Notes: generated by a model not told the origin, from the sequence alone. A stretch of 64,000 bases of DNA from Neurospora crassa OR74A (GCF_000182925.2 NC_026503.1:2418001-2482000), one strand, 5' to 3'; shown: positions 35,751 to 49,519, counted from the stretch's first letter. A program made the numbers and translations.

Positions 35751-38714
35751 TTACCCTCCTCCTCCTCCTCCTCCTCCTCCTCCTCCTCCTCCTCCTCCTC
35801 CTCCTCCTCCTCCTCCTCCAAGAGCCCAAACCCTCGGCCCAAATGTCTCGCCTTCCCCCACTCTCTCTCTTACCGCCATCCCCTTGAAATCCAACGTGCC
35901 TTTTACCACGTCATTTCCCCACCAACTAGGCGGACTAATCTCGTTGATGGTAAAGGCGAAAAACACCACCAGCGTCGCCAGCGCCAGTCCCAGATCGAGC
36001 CCGCAACTTGTCAAGAAGTTCAATCTGCTCCACCACCCAAAGTGCCTCTTGCGCACTACGTACTGAAACCCATACCCGACGATGCCCCAACTCAAATAGT
36101 TCAGCGGACTCGCAGGCGGGATAGAGCCCGCGCCGCCAAAGATGACGGGCGCAATGACGTAGCGCAGCCATGTTTTTGTGTGCGGATTCCGCTTTTGCGC
36201 ACGACGAAGGAGCAACCAAATACCCAAGGGCACGACGGCTCCCAGGATGAAAAACAGGAACAAAGAAGAGTAGATCTGGCCCGGGGAGAACATCCGGGCG
36301 GGGCCGATGAGGCCCCAGATGACGCTTGCGGAAAAAAAGACGCGACCGCCAGGGCAGGTGAAGTGTTGAGGTTGGGAAGGGGTGCAGACTTCGGGGATAG
36401 TGCGGAGGGCGAAGTTGAGTACTAGGATTTGAATGATGCAGGAGAAGGTGGTGGCGACGACTTGGGCGGAGAAGAGCACGCGGGGGGGAAGTTTCATGTA
36501 GTGACCAAATTTGAGGTCGCCGACGAAGGTGAGGGCTTGGGACATGGTTATGTAGCCAAAGGTTTTGAAGCTGTTATTTTGCAAGGGGTGCGGTTTTGGT
36601 TAGTTACCTAGGTATGGATAAAAGGGACAAAGACCGAGAAGAAAAGGGGGAGGCCTCTTACATCATAAGTGCTAGAGGGCGGCCTGGCTGGATGTATCCA
36701 AACACAAACTCGGTCAACACGTTCAGGCCGATTTGGTTGTTGGTGACGGCTTGGATGATACCGATGGGAAGGGAAAAGGCGAACGAGATAAAGACGGCGA
36801 GGAGGAAGGCCCACCATGTGAGGTTGGTTTGCCAGCCGAGAACGGTGAAGAAGCCTAGGGCGAGCATCTAGTTTTCATGCACAGTGGTTAGTTCTACATG
36901 TTATGTGTTAGTCAAGGCAAAAGTTCGTACTCACCACTGCAAACAGCGACATATACCACCACGTCGGGGCCTCCTTGTACTTCCTCATCATCTTCATATG
37001 CACGTCAGGCCTCTCGCTCGTGCTGTTTTTCCATTGTCTCCAGATTGTTTTCCCATGATGTAGGTACGTGTACACTATCAGTGAGGATATGGCAGCAAAG
37101 GACAAACCGTACGCTATGGCAAATGTTGTACTATGCTCAAGTTAGATCACAGCTGTAGGTTGGAATCGCACCAAAAGGGAGGGGGGCGCAACGTACCTGA
37201 GAAACAGAGGCGAGTAAGTGTTATACGCCTCCTCATCGAGCGTAAATTCCTTGCTAAGGACTCGTGAAACATCATATGTCTTGCCCGTATTGTCATAGAC
37301 GTTGGAGTCGCTCATCGGCAGATACTTGCCGTACCACGCTCCAGTGTACTGCAAAAAGCTGGCGGCAATTATGAAAAATATCACGACGCCGGCCAATGTA
37401 TTGGCAATTGCGTGCCTAACTGGAGTGTTAGCATTGCCTTTTAGAGAGTCTAAGGCATGGTGACATTTGATCTTACCATGGAGGTACCATAGGCGAGCCA
37501 ACATATCCTGTAATCTGCGCCCAATCGAACGTGATCGGAAGCAGGGAGAGGCCCGTCGAGTAGCCAAACAACTGGTTGACGACAGGATTGTTTGGTGCCA
37601 TCCAAGTCACAACGGCAAAGGAGCTGAGGAACTGTGCAAAGAAACCGGGGATGAAGTAGTACAAAAAAGAGCCGAGGGTGATGTAGGCAAACCATCGGTA
37701 CCGAGGGATTGAGCCACCCATTATTGTGGGATCCTTCTTCTCGTTCTGCCCGTACATGGCGTGCATCAAGGTAACTCCCACGAGGTTTCCCGGCCAGATC
37801 ATGGAAGCTGGATAGACTGTATCGATGATAGTAAAGTTAATGAATGAATTCGTAACCTTGGAAATCATACAGAACTTACCGAGAAATCTTCTTAGCATTC
37901 CAGCAATTCCATAGCCCAGGCTCTGCGTCGATATCGTAAGGAGAACCCCCCATAATAGGCCAAAGTCCTGCTTGTAGAACACCTTTTGGGCCAAAATGAT
38001 GTCGGTAGCGTAGGCCACAGAAAAGGAGACACTGGCCATAACAACAATGACAGAGTGTTCCTTGATGTTGAAAGGCCCCGGGTTCAGAGTCCACCTTTTA
38101 CCAAAGGTGTTGAACTCACGTTGCGGCATAAACCTGGCCCAGCCATGTCCCAGCGGCCAAGCGATGATTTGGGCAATAAGTGACCCGAGACTGATTGATG
38201 GGGCTCTCAGTGAGAAGATGGTGTTCATTGAAGCCCCAAGAAATATGAGCCCAAGTCCAATGGTCCACGCCCTGATGGTGTTACATGGCAGGTCCTGATC
38301 AAAGTTGGGAACGGCGGCTCGGACTTCTGGATAAGGTGAGTTCTCTACCTCTTCTTCCTCGTCCTCGCTTTCGCCGAACTTGACCCCTACTTGATTGTCG
38401 TCGAAGCTAAGGGACTTTCGAGTGAGATCGCGAAGTTTATGGCTGTATTCGGCAGGCAAGTTCGGGTCCAAGAGAAGTTCGAGTTCGGAACCATCTTCGT
38501 CATCGGCGCCGTGGGATTCCTGCCTGCGATGACCCCCTTGGGAGGGGCCGGGTGCGCCGTTCCAAGAGGAAGAGGGTACCCCGATATCTTCCTCGCCTGC
38601 CTCTAAATCACCCGACTTCCGGCCGCTCGTAGATGCCCTTCTGTCTTTCAGCTCAACGGCTTCCATACCGTCTATGGAAGCACCTGAAGATCTGAGGTTC
38701 GTGTAGGAGGTCAT
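35751..38714 (-). CDS. Oligopeptide transporter, OPT family
   Basis: Six exons: 38714-37880, 37816-37477, 37415-37197, 37130-36935, 36867-36662, 36570-35751; 871 residues. OPT proteins are proton-coupled plasma-membrane importers of small peptides or related compounds. The first 130 residues are hydrophilic and acidic (ESEDEEEEVEN). The membrane part follows with family blocks: PASMIWPGNLV, GSPMVPPWHAIANT, FKTFGYITMSQALTF, DLKFGHYMKLPPR, and the C-terminal NEISPPSWWGN and EGETFGPRVW. Exons 1 and 2 are separated by a 63-nt intron (37817-37879; GTAAGT...ACAG) with no stop; reading through it would insert 21 residues into RRFLVYPASM. The usual family C-terminus is extended by 22 glycines from a GGA repeat. 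It is divergent from the ketoacyl synthase gene. Confidence 0.92.
35754..35819. repeat. GGA/TCC microsatellite coding for a C-terminal poly-Gly tail
   Basis: Twenty-two in-frame glycine codons on the minus strand (nearly all GGA), directly before the OPT stop codon. Confidence 0.92.
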
Positions 38715-39646
38715 TGCTTGGAATGACGCTCAAGTGAGCCTGGGAGCTGTTATCGTTCCAATTCTATACTCGCAGTCATTTCCAGACCCGAGATATCCGT
38801 AATAGATTCGGTCCAGGCGTGTAGGTAGGTTTGTTGGTTCGTAGGCATGTAGTTGTCAAGTATTGTGCAAGTGAGTTCCCTTGTGAAGACAAGGTCGAAG
38901 CGATCCAAGCTGCAGCGCCCGCAGCACTCAGGGGTGGAGCCTTCCGATCTCCTCACGAGCACGAGACCCTGTAGTCTAGCTACTGATGTTGAGAGGTACG
39001 TAGGGCAATAAGAAGCGAGTCGGTGGGGAGGAAAGGGAATGTAGATGATCTGGGTAGGTATAAACGATGCATGAAAGCTGTTTGGTGATGATGGCTTGAT
39101 GCTTTGTTGTCATGAAGGGTCAGGGTTGGCACATGTAAAGTGGGCCAAACAGCTGTCTCTTATTCAGCCCTATACAAGTCCCTTTGCAGAGTTGTGTCAG
39201 AGGGAAACTCGGAGATAGCTTGACACAACCGGTATATCGGACAAACATTGCTAGTTTGGAGATACTTCTTATAGAAATGCCCAAGGTGGCTTTCTGATGT
39301 CGTGAGGCGGCACTTCTTCCCCCCTTGCCTTGAGACTACACTAGGTACTACCGTAGGAGCTGAGCTGCTGAAGGTGAGTGACCCGAAACAGAAGAGGTTC
39401 CACATGCTCAGATACCATGCTCCACTACCATGCATAAAAGCAACGCTAAGCCTTGTGCAGATATGCACGTAATGCGACTCCTGCACCGTTTGGTCACTGT
39501 CAACATCGCTGCTCAGAGCTCCTCTTCATTTTATGCATATTGACATATCAACGGTCTTACTACCAGGTTCATCAGTCACCGTCCCCGCCACGCAGTTGGC
39601 CTTTTTTTTATATACCCTTGACTGACAAGAATAACATGGAAAGATA
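38715..39646. promoter_or_regulatory. Divergent promoter region, OPT / ketoacyl synthase
   Basis: 932 bp between two divergent start codons. No binding site can be assigned. Short frames here show no domains. Confidence 0.5.
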
Positions 39647-41086
39647 ATGAGACGCGTGGTAGTGACAGGCCTCGGTGCCATCACGCCCTTGGCCGTCGGC
39701 ATCCGTCCCACCTGGCGCCGGCTCTTGGACTCTCATTCGGGCATCGTCAGCGTCGCTGACCTCGAGCCCCAGGACAAATGGAAGGAGCTCACCAGCACCG
39801 TGGGCGGCCTTGTTCCTACGCCTGCGAGGAACAAGCAGAATGTTGACGAGCAGCACACTTGGAAGGCTGCGGACTGGTTGGAGCCTTCGGACCAGAGACG
39901 CATGTCTCTCTTCGCCCAGTATTCTGTCGCTGCTACTGAAATGGCCCTGCAAGATGCTGGGTGGAAGCCCACGAGGCAGGAAGACCTTGAAGCCACAGGT
40001 GTCTGCATGGGAAGCGGAATCGGTAACTTGGATGACTTTTATAACACCAGCGTCACGTATGACAAAGAGGTAAGAGCGCACACAGGTTCGACCTTGAACC
40101 TGATGTACCTCCGTGATGTACGAGTCTAACATGCTTATTGTAGGGCTACAAGAGGGTCTCCCCTCTCTTTGTTCCCAAGATTCTTATCAACCTCGGGGCT
40201 GGCCACATCGCCATGCGCTACGGTTTCCGTGGGCCCAACCACTCTGCCACCACCGCTTGTACCACCGGCGCTCACTCCATCGGTGATGCCTCCCGCTTCA
40301 TTGCCTTTGGCGACGCTGATGTTATGGTCGCCGGCGGCTCCGAGTCCTGCATTCACCCTTTAACTTTTGCTGGCTTTGGCCGGTCTCGCTCGCTGTCTAC
40401 CGCGTACAACCACGATCCGACATCTGCCTGCCGACCCTTTGACAAGGACCGCGCCGGCTTCGTGGTATCCGAGGGTGCTGCTGTCCTCATTCTAGAGGAG
40501 CTGGAGCACGCCAAGAGGCGCGGCGCTAGGATCTTGGCCGAGCTGACGGGGTATGGATGCAGTGGTGATGCACATCACATGACGGCGCCAAGGGATGATG
40601 GGTCAGGGGCATTCCTGTCTATGAAGAGGGCGCTCAAAAATGCGGGTGTCAAGCCGGGGGACGTGGACTATATCAATGCCCATGCCACGGGGACGGCTGT
40701 AGGAGATGCGGCTGAGGCGATTGCCATTCGGTCGCTGATGATGGGTGAAGAAGGAGTGGACGACGAGTCCAGGATTACGGTGAGCAGCACCAAGGGAGCG
40801 ATTGGTCATCTTCTTGGTGCGGCGGGGGCCATTGAATCTGTGTTTTCGATTCTGGCCATTGCTGAGGTGAGTGTCTGGAATGTAGCGCCTGAGAGTTGTT
40901 GCCTCTGCTAATATGTGACCACAGGGAGCCATACCCCCCACTCTCAACTTGACCAGTCCCAATGTCGGTGTTGGATTCAACTTTGTCCCTGTTCAGGCGC
41001 AGCAAAAGGAAGTCAAGGTGGCCATGTCCAACAGCTTTGGCTTCGGGGGCACCAATGCCTCCTTGGTATTTTCAAAGTTCGAGTAG
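39647..41086 (+). CDS. cem-1: Mitochondrial 3-oxoacyl-[acyl-carrier-protein] synthase (Cem1/OXSM type)
   Basis: Three exons, 39647-40069, 40144-40866 and 40925-41086, 435 residues, the usual length for a FabF-like condensing enzyme. It starts directly with the beta strand [15 protein letters not shown]. The catalytic triad is complete: Cys180 in [10 protein letters not shown], His321 in NAHATGT and His363 in [11 protein letters not shown]; the C-terminal glycine-rich [11 protein letters not shown] is present. The enzyme condenses malonyl-ACP with a growing acyl-ACP; the fungal homologue Cem1 works in mitochondrial type II fatty acid synthesis, which supplies octanoate for lipoic acid. A stand-alone FabF-like protein in an ascomycete is best explained as this enzyme, since cytosolic synthesis uses the large type I complex. 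No long targeting leader is visible before RRVVVTG. Confidence 0.92.
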
Positions 41087-41871
41087 CCATCATATCTTCA
41101 GGGAGATGCCGGGTGAAGGCTTCTTTGCCAAAGTTTGTCCTCTCACCTGTATTTATCCCTTTTCCTACCTACCGCAGACGCGTAGTAGGGTGCATTTTCC
41201 GCATAAAATTCCCACAGGACGGATGAAGTTCACGCATTGCATATAGAGTTGGTAACATCGCAATACACAGTCGTCTCTGATCTATCGAGACTTGTTAGAC
41301 AGCTCATAGTATTGTGCACCAACTCAAACTCCCTAACATACCACACACGATAGAATTGAACGGCAAAGAAGACAAGTTCAAGAAGTCGTTATCCTCCTAT
41401 TTGATCTTCTGGTCATTCTGTCAAGGGTTAGGGTTCATGAAAGTACATCATTCATACCACACGCTCTCCCCCATTTACAAGTCAACAGAACACAGCAAAA
41501 GCCTCATCGATATGGAGAAGACGAGCCGGTATCACAGTGAATTCTGTCCGTCTGTTTTGCATAAGAGCTTTGAGTTTTGAGGCGTTGGTAGCAGATGCAA
41601 TGACAGTGGCCAAGAGACTGTAGCAAGGACAGGATGGAAACACCTCCGACCCTAACCCTGTTCAATCACCGGCAGACATTTTCAGTTTGGGAGCATTGTC
41701 CATCAGAAGCGCCAATTCACCATGACGGCATAATGCGAAAGTGAAGAACCATCCGTCCTCCATCCGAGATCCCGGAACTGCTGCCGAATCCACCAACCTC
41801 CGAGCCCCGAGCCCCGAGAAGAGCATAGATTCCCGTCAGCTTCCCGGCACGAGCAATAACTTCCCCGACCA
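41087..41871. other. Intergenic between ketoacyl synthase and Cbp3-type chaperone
   Basis: 785 bp. It includes the 3' UTR of the upstream gene and the promoter of the downstream gene, both on the plus strand. The short frame 41314-41580 has no recognisable motif. Confidence 0.5.
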
Positions 41872-43095
41872 ATGGCTTGCCCCAGCTGCAGATCCAGCCT
41901 CGGCCTCCTCCTCCCGAGAGGACCGGCCGCAACATCGACCCTGCGCCAGGGTCTCTTTGCCGAGAGCACCACCGCGCGCGCCGCGCTATCCTTCTCCCAG
42001 TCCAGCAACACCACCGCCGCCAGCAGTACGAGAAGAAGCAAAAGCCTCCTCTCACAACAATCTCGACGGATACACACAACGCGCCAATGCCGTGCTGAAG
42101 GCGGCGAGGGGAGCGGCGGCCTGGCTGGTGGCTTCCGCAAGCTTCTGGCATCCGTTGCCGGCAACCAGAGCTCATCCTACATCGCCTATGGCGCCACCCA
42201 GCGCATCTACAAGGACTGCGCCAAGCAGGCCGACTACACCATCACTCCCGAGGACAGGAAAGCCGGAAGGGTGAAGGAAACGGCGGATGGCGAAGAGATT
42301 GGTGTTGGTAATGGGAGCATTTGGCACGAGAGTACGTATAATGAATGCGCTCGCTTTTCTTGTTTCCTTTCTCAGAGAATACGCTCGGCCCAACATTTTA
42401 TCGCGACTCAGTAAATATCAAAGCTAACCAATCTTTTTTGCTTTACAGAATTCGGCCTTCTCCCAACCTTCTCAACCTGGGCCCACGTAACCATGCTCCA
42501 CCTCTGGCTCGTCGTCGTCCGCCTGCGCTGCCTCGACAAGGACGCCCACGCCACCTGGCAGGCCCAGCTGGTCGACCACTTCTTCCACCAGGCCGAGGAG
42601 AAGATGGACCGCACCCACGACATGTCGTCGCGTGTCATGCGCCAGCGCTACCTGCAGGACCTGTTCGTACAGTGGCGCGGCGTCGTGCTCGCCTACGACG
42701 AAGGTCTGGTAAAGGGTGACGCCGTGCTCGCTGCTGCCGTGTGGCGCAACCTGTTCAAGGCGAGCGAGGACGTCGATGTTCGCGCCCTGGCCGCCATCGT
42801 CAGCTGGATGCGCAGCAGCTTGAAGTATCTGGATTCCATGGAGGATGCCGGTCTGGCGCTTCATCCTACTCTGTTCAAGAACAAGCCGGATGCTGAGCTG
42901 CCGGTGGTGGATAAGTTCGTCCCGGCGCTAGAAGGGCAGACGACTAAGGGTGCGGCGGCGGCTGATGTTGAGGGCATTTCGGCGGCGGGACAGGCCGAGG
43001 CGAAGGCGTCGCCGGTAACAAGCCAGAAGGCTGAGCCTAAGGGTGCTGCTTCCCAGAAGCCGAAGGCGGTGCCCAAGTTCAAGACTGCTGCTTAG
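41872..43095 (+). CDS. CBP3: Ubiquinol-cytochrome c reductase assembly chaperone (Cbp3 type), mitochondrial
   Basis: Two exons, 41872-42331 and 42449-43095, 368 residues; the 117-nt intron has branch site GCTAAC. The first 75 residues are rich in Ser, Arg and Thr and lack acidic residues until late, as in a mitochondrial presequence. The conserved chaperone domain follows: GLLPTFSTWAHVTMLHLWL, RLRCLDKDAH, DHFFHQAEEKMD, RYLQDLFVQWRGVVLAYDEGLVKGD and AAVWRNLF. Cbp3 with Cbp6 binds mitoribosomes and newly made cytochrome b during assembly of complex III. The C-terminal 60 residues are a low-complexity Ala/Lys/Pro tail that looks like an add-on. The adjacent minus-strand DHFR gene ends 265 bp downstream. 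That spacer contains a short (ATGG)n run near 43223-43243. Confidence 0.92.
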
Positions 43096-43360
43096 AGTTG
43101 GGATGGAGAGTAGAAGAAAGTATAGTGGATTGGTTGGTGGGTGGAGGACTGTACAATTACCTTGTATTATAACAGCATACCGGGTACTTCCCAAGCACAA
43201 GTGACGGTAAGGACAAGATGCTGGATGGATGGATGGATGGATGTTCATATGTAGGGTGAACCTAAAAGTGCTGCAGCTAAGCATAAGATGTAGATACCAT
43301 AGTCTGGGGAATTAAGAGGCACGAAATAAAAAACACTGTCATCATGCATTCAGTGACGTT

Positions 43361-44213
<853 letters not shown>

Positions 44214-44778
44214 GTTTTTCGTCTCTGTTTCCCAGCCTGCAAAAAATTGTTAGTTAGGTCGAAACGAGCAATGTTAATCGAAATTGGTATTGATAGCTTA
44301 CTTCTTGGAGAGAAAAAAGCTCTTTGTTTGTTTCGAAGGGGAGGATGGGCTTCTTCCACAGCCAGTTGTGAGTCAGATGTAAAGTGCTTGGTTGCTGTTG
44401 CCCGGGTGAAGAAGCGTTAACGATGCTAAACAGTGGTTAAAAGTGGGCCGGCTTGGTGTTGTCCGAATGTTTCACTGCTGTCGTCTCGGATTTTCGTCTC
44501 ACCCAAAACTTGTCTGCTTCGCGAGATTTGAGTAACCATGGGGAGACTTGAGCCTGAGAATTACGCATTACTCGATTACCACACCTCGTCTATCTTTCTC
44601 TGCTACTTCCTTTCCGTATCTATATCCATACCGTAGTGATATCTTGTCGTCTGTAGATGATACGCAACGTCCGACATGATCAAAATGTTCAAAATGACAA
44701 CCCCAATCAAATGCCCCTTGCTGCGCGTTCCATTCAACAGAGCCGCTGCAACTCACTTGCCCTTGCAATGATCATCGC
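44214..44778. other. Intergenic between YPP1-like 3' end and DHFR start
   Basis: 565 bp. It holds the DHFR promoter or leader; a candidate leader intron could exist (GTAAGC-like donor near 44300, minus), but it cannot be proved. No separate gene seen. Confidence 0.45.
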
Positions 44779-47700
44779 CTACAAGACATACCCGCCAGCA
44801 TCAACACAAGTCCACTCCCTGGCCCCCCTTCCATCCTCCAACTCGACGCACCACCAAAGCGCACCCTTGGCCTTATCCACTTGACCACTTTCCTGATAAG
44901 CCCTGGCCAGAGTGAACCAAGCCTCCGAGTTGTTCCATCCGGTGCCTAACTTGGTCAACCCCGACAGCAATCCGTATGCGCGATCCCTCGCCGTAAGCCG
45001 GTCGTGCAGTGGCAGTGAGGTCGCCTTATGCGGCGGTGGGAGTTCGGGGCACTTGTTTGGTGATGAAACACCCTTCAGTTTGAGTGCAGCCATACCGTTT
45101 TCCAGGTTATCCTCCCCCTTATCTAGCTTGCTCTCCATCTTGGCTGTACTGAGACCAAGAGGTTGTAAACGCAGTTCAGGGGACTTGGTGATCGCTTGTA
45201 GCGGTGTGGAGTTATCGCTCAGTATGCTGTCTTCCAGGTTGAAACTTGGCACAACAGGTGGCGGAAGGAGCTTCTCCGAGTAAATATCCAAAAGTATGTC
45301 AGAAAGACCAACGATGGCGGCAGCGTGGTCAGGGAAGTGCATTAACGCGGTCTCGAAATCCGCTCGCGCCTCATAAGGCTTCCCGCACGCAACCGACAGA
45401 TATCCCTTCTGTGAAAGACGTTAGCATGGCGGTCTTCTTTTCACAACGCTATAACCAGATAACCTTACCTCTGCCCATACATCCGCATAAAGCTCTTCGG
45501 TGCTCTTGGTCTCGCCCCATCCGGCCTCCCGGAGAGAAACATCTCCAGTTGTATCATTCAGGATCTCGGCCTCCAATGCCTCAACAATGGTCTGTGCCTC
45601 AGTGCATGCTTGTTGCGCATCGGCGACGAGGCCAGCCCTCCGATAAAAGCCGGCGATGGTTAGCCAGACCTTGATGAGAATGGCCTTCCGTTTCCTCTTG
45701 CTATGCTCCTGCGAAAAGTGAATCACCGGTAGCAACGAGCCGTAAACCTGGGCGAGAACCGAAGCCTCTCCGTCATTGTATTCCTCGTTCGAATCAAACG
45801 AGTTGGTACGTTGTACCCCATCTATAGACGGCTCTTCAGGGGGCGGAGCAGCCGCCGCACCATCCTTGCCCGCGTAATCCGCCAGGCTCCCGTTAACAGG
45901 CATCGGCGGAGGTGCTTCTATGGCTCCTTGACTTTCACTGCGAGATTTCCTACGCAAGCTGTGCCTCCTACCAGATGCACTCCTGCTGAGGCTGTGTGAT
46001 TTCCGTTTTGATTGCGCGTTCTCGTTGTTTGTGACTTGGATCGCTGGCGCTCCGGGAGCCTGGGGTACAGGCGGGATACCAGTCAGGTTCTTATCGTGAC
46101 TGCCGAAAATGCTCTGTCTCATCCCACGGCCTGATCGGACTGACCGACTGCCGAATACACTTGCTCTTCTGTTTCGAGTTTGCTCCTTGGCCACTGCGGT
46201 GGTCGCGGTCCTGGGGAGTTCTGGCTTTGTTAGCTCCACCTTTTGGTCTAGATCACCAAACAATCTCGTGAACAGGGTGAGTAGTTCCGAGCTGGCATTG
46301 ACGGCAACTGTTGGTCCTTCAACCAGCTCCAGAATAGCCAATTGAGTCATCTTGATCTCAAGGAGGCTTTCTTTCTCAAAGTCATCCATCTCATCGACAA
46401 TACCCTGGCTCGTATAGCTACCATCCTCAACGCCAGCCTCATTGAGATGTTCACTTTGGTAAGCGCCATTCAAGCTCCTGGTTCCAAAAAGAATAAATGG
46501 ATCCTTGAACTGTTCCATAGCTCCTTCACAGGCTCGAGCAGCCATAACATAATCTTCTTGTGCACTAAGCATCAGCGCCAGCAGATGCCAAAGGGGGATT
46601 AGCGACCGCTCTCGCCAGCAGGGTCCTCTGTACAGCTCCTGGCTCTCATCAATGTCAACATCCTCCAAGAGCGCCGTCTTGACCAGACTAATAGCGTAAT
46701 GAAGGTTCCGCTGCTCAGCCAGAAGAGTGCCAAGAGCGAAAACGCCCCTTACATCCACGCCCAAGCCGAGCTCAGGCGATAGGGACTTGGATAAGCAGTG
46801 AACAGCCTTCTGCTGGAAGTGTGTCCGAGACTCTGAGTCGTACGTCATCCGCGCCCATTGCGCGTTGGCGAGGCCAGCCGCCTGGTATGTCAGGGCCAAG
46901 GCGCGAGGGGGCAGCAGTTCTGCAGCCGTGAGAACCAAGTGCCCGTCTTTTGCGGCGTTCAAATTCTCCTCTGCGCTCACTTTGCCATTTGTTAGCCTTT
47001 CAAGCAGATTCTCTAGCTGCAATCCCAGATGGTGGGCCTTTTCAGCCGCATCTCTACCGCCAAATCGACAGAGGGCGGCGATACACGCAGAAATAGTTTC
47101 GAGCATAGTCGCGTCATCGTCCAAAGCTGGTTCAAGATGTCCAGTCTTGGCAACTCGCGCTTTGCTCTTTTTGATGATGTCCAAATAGGAATCAAAAGCA
47201 GCAAAAGCTAGGTCGAACTCGGCCACGGCAAGATGGACTGTGAAAAGGTGACGCAAAACAGATGTCGAATGGTATGTCTTTGTCGCGGCGCCATACAAAG
47301 TGTCGAGTGTTCCGTGGCTAAGGGTATCTCTTCCGCCCTTACCAAGATCCTGCTCTTTCCATCCGTGGCCGTTCAAAATAATCCAATTCTGCATGACACG
47401 ATCGACAAACTGTTCGACCTCTGTCCTTTGCTCGTCGGCCCTTGGGAACTTGGTCTCGGTATATAGCAGCCCTTGGAAAATGATCTCCACCTTCTTCAGT
47501 TCAGCGCGCAACTGGCTCCTAGCGGACGAGTCATTGCTGGGCTCCGAGTAGCCCGTCGGAAAAGGGAGGTCCCGTTGTAGGAGCTCGGAGAGCACGTGAT
47601 AGTATTCGGACCACACCTGCCGCCTAGGCACAGAGCCCCGAAACCCGTAACCTCCAGCCAACGGTTGCCCCTTGGTGCTCGCCCAGTACTTGGACCACGT

Positions 47701-48592
47701 TCGAAAGCTGGCAAGACAGTTGGGGTCGGAAAGGAGCTCGTCGTTCTCGCGAATCGCTTGGCTTGCCAGCATGCAGTGTTCGGTTAGGAAGAGTTCGGCC
47801 CAGTATCGTAGCTGATGGCGGGCCGTTTTGGTGGTCCACACGCTGCTGAGGGATGGCAGAGCTGCTTCAAATGCAGCCATGGCCAAGTCTCGCTGCCCAT
47901 CACGAGCCAGGCAGTTCGCTCTAAGATAGGTCGACTTTAAGGCGCAGACCTTGGTCCATTCAGAGAGGGTGTCCAGGTTGTCGCATTGCGGATACTCAAG
48001 ATCAAAGTTCTTGGGGAGTCGGACCAAGGCGATGGGGTAGTCCTTCATGACCCAATGTAGCCACCCTAGGCAGACCTTGGCCTGGAAACTTTCTTCGGGA
48101 TGCTGAGTTTCGTTCTCGATGGCCGTGATGAGGTTCGGTATGTGGCTTGCCACCTCGATGCCCACGGCAGGCCCTCCTGCAGTACTTGGCCGATCGGTGT
48201 CCTGCGGCGCGGCCTTCTGGCAAGCTCTGGTGATGGCCAGCTCAATTTCGGCCGTCAAGGTGAGACCTAATGAGGGCGAGAGTCAGTCTCCAAGCCCAGT
48301 GCCAACATTGTAGCCGAGGAAGATGGTAAAAGGCTTACATATCCGGTCAGGCGCATGCTTCCGCACCTTGCGGACCAGCTCGGGGACAGCATCCCAGTTC
48401 TCTTCGCAACGAGCATCGTCGAGCTGTTGGATATAATGCGCCGCTTTTACCGCGTCGGGCTGGAAATACATATGAGACATCAGTACGCTGTCTGTGCATA
48501 CGAAGCCGTAAAGGCGGAGCGGGAACTGGGTCAAAAAGGAAGAGGCGGAAGACAAGGCAAAGGCGGACTGTGGAACAAGGGACACTTACCAT
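44779..48592 (-). CDS. YPP1: Ypp1/TTC7-type TPR scaffold of plasma-membrane PI4-kinase
   Basis: Four coding exons: 48592-48590 (only the ATG), 48459-48339, 48266-45469 and 45408-44779; 1,183 residues. The N-terminus PDAVKAAHYIQQLDDARCEENWDAVPELVRKVRKHAP fits the family start as I know it, and C-terminal TPR units are visible (KGYLSVACGKPYEARADFETAL, NNSEAWFTLARAYQESGQVDKAKGALWW). Family members hold PI4-kinase alpha (Stt4) at the plasma membrane with Efr3. A basic, Ser-rich disordered part (SKRKSHSLSRSASGRRHSLRRK) sits around two thirds of the length. The first intron (48460-48589) follows the start codon directly; donor GTAAGT and acceptor TTTCCAG are good. Skipping that intron would allow a start at an internal ATG (MSHMYFQ). 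It is divergent from RIX1. Confidence 0.85.
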
Positions 48593-49519
48593 GTTGCCTG
48601 GTCTACAAAAGAGCACGTTCTACGAAGACCTATCGAGACGAGGCATGTGATTTGCGTATCCTCAGCAGATTATATGGAATGTCCGTGGTCTTGTTGTGCG
48701 GTTGATATGTCGGGTTCCTGGTTTAGAGAAAAGGAGGGGAGGGGATGGATGGGCCTTGTAGGTTGATGTCAGGTACCCGGATGGACGTCCTGGCCACGGG
48801 CAAGCTGGACGAGGGACCTGAGGTGTGGTGTGAACGTGGCGGCGTCATGGGCCCGGCGTAGGTACACTAGAGATACCTAGCGGACACGGCAGGAGCCGCC
48901 AAGGTTCCCACTCGTTGCGTTTACCGCCTGGAAAGCAGAGCTCCCGGCCTCTATAAAGGGGTTTCTTTCAGGACTCAGGTACCTCTCTCTACTGCCCCTC
49001 TGGACCCCGGACCCTACAACTGCTCATTTAGCGGGTGGGTCAGGGGCATCGTTACGTAGTGGTAACTTTGCTGTGTAATTACCCGTACAGTTCCTCGGTA
49101 GAACAGTTCAGTTCAGTTCAGTTGCTGTGACGACTCGAACTGACCATGCGATAAGACTAGATTTGCCTGCCGGGGCTAAAAGTAAAGAAAAAAAGTTCGA
49201 TATGGAAATGGCAACGGACTGCAAACTGCCAACTTTCTCCCATAAAGACTGAACGTCTCAAGTTTTCCTCTAGAAAATAAACGGATTTGAAGTCCAGGCC
49301 ATTGGTACATGAAATTGACGTTATAGATTGTCCCAAAATCCGAGTACGTTGTTGGGAACCTGGGTTCCAAAACCAACCGCACGTGTGAATCCTCAAAATC
49401 TACTGAGAAAAAAAAAAGAAAAAAAAACTTGGGTCGTCTTCATCCTCAGCAACACAACTACCCTCATCTTCAACAACAACAACACTTAACTTACATATCC
49501 GTTAAGTGTAATTTACAAA
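48593..49519. promoter_or_regulatory. Divergent promoter region, YPP1-like / RIX1
   Basis: 927 bp between divergent start codons. It contains four overlapping GTTCA units near 49102-49123 and A-rich tracts shortly before the RIX1 start (49409-49428). No factor site can be named. Confidence 0.5.

Noticed and set aside
35691-36425. 244-residue plus-strand frame with a Ser run
   Set aside because: Antisense of the OPT last exon; the Ser run is the complement of the Gly microsatellite.
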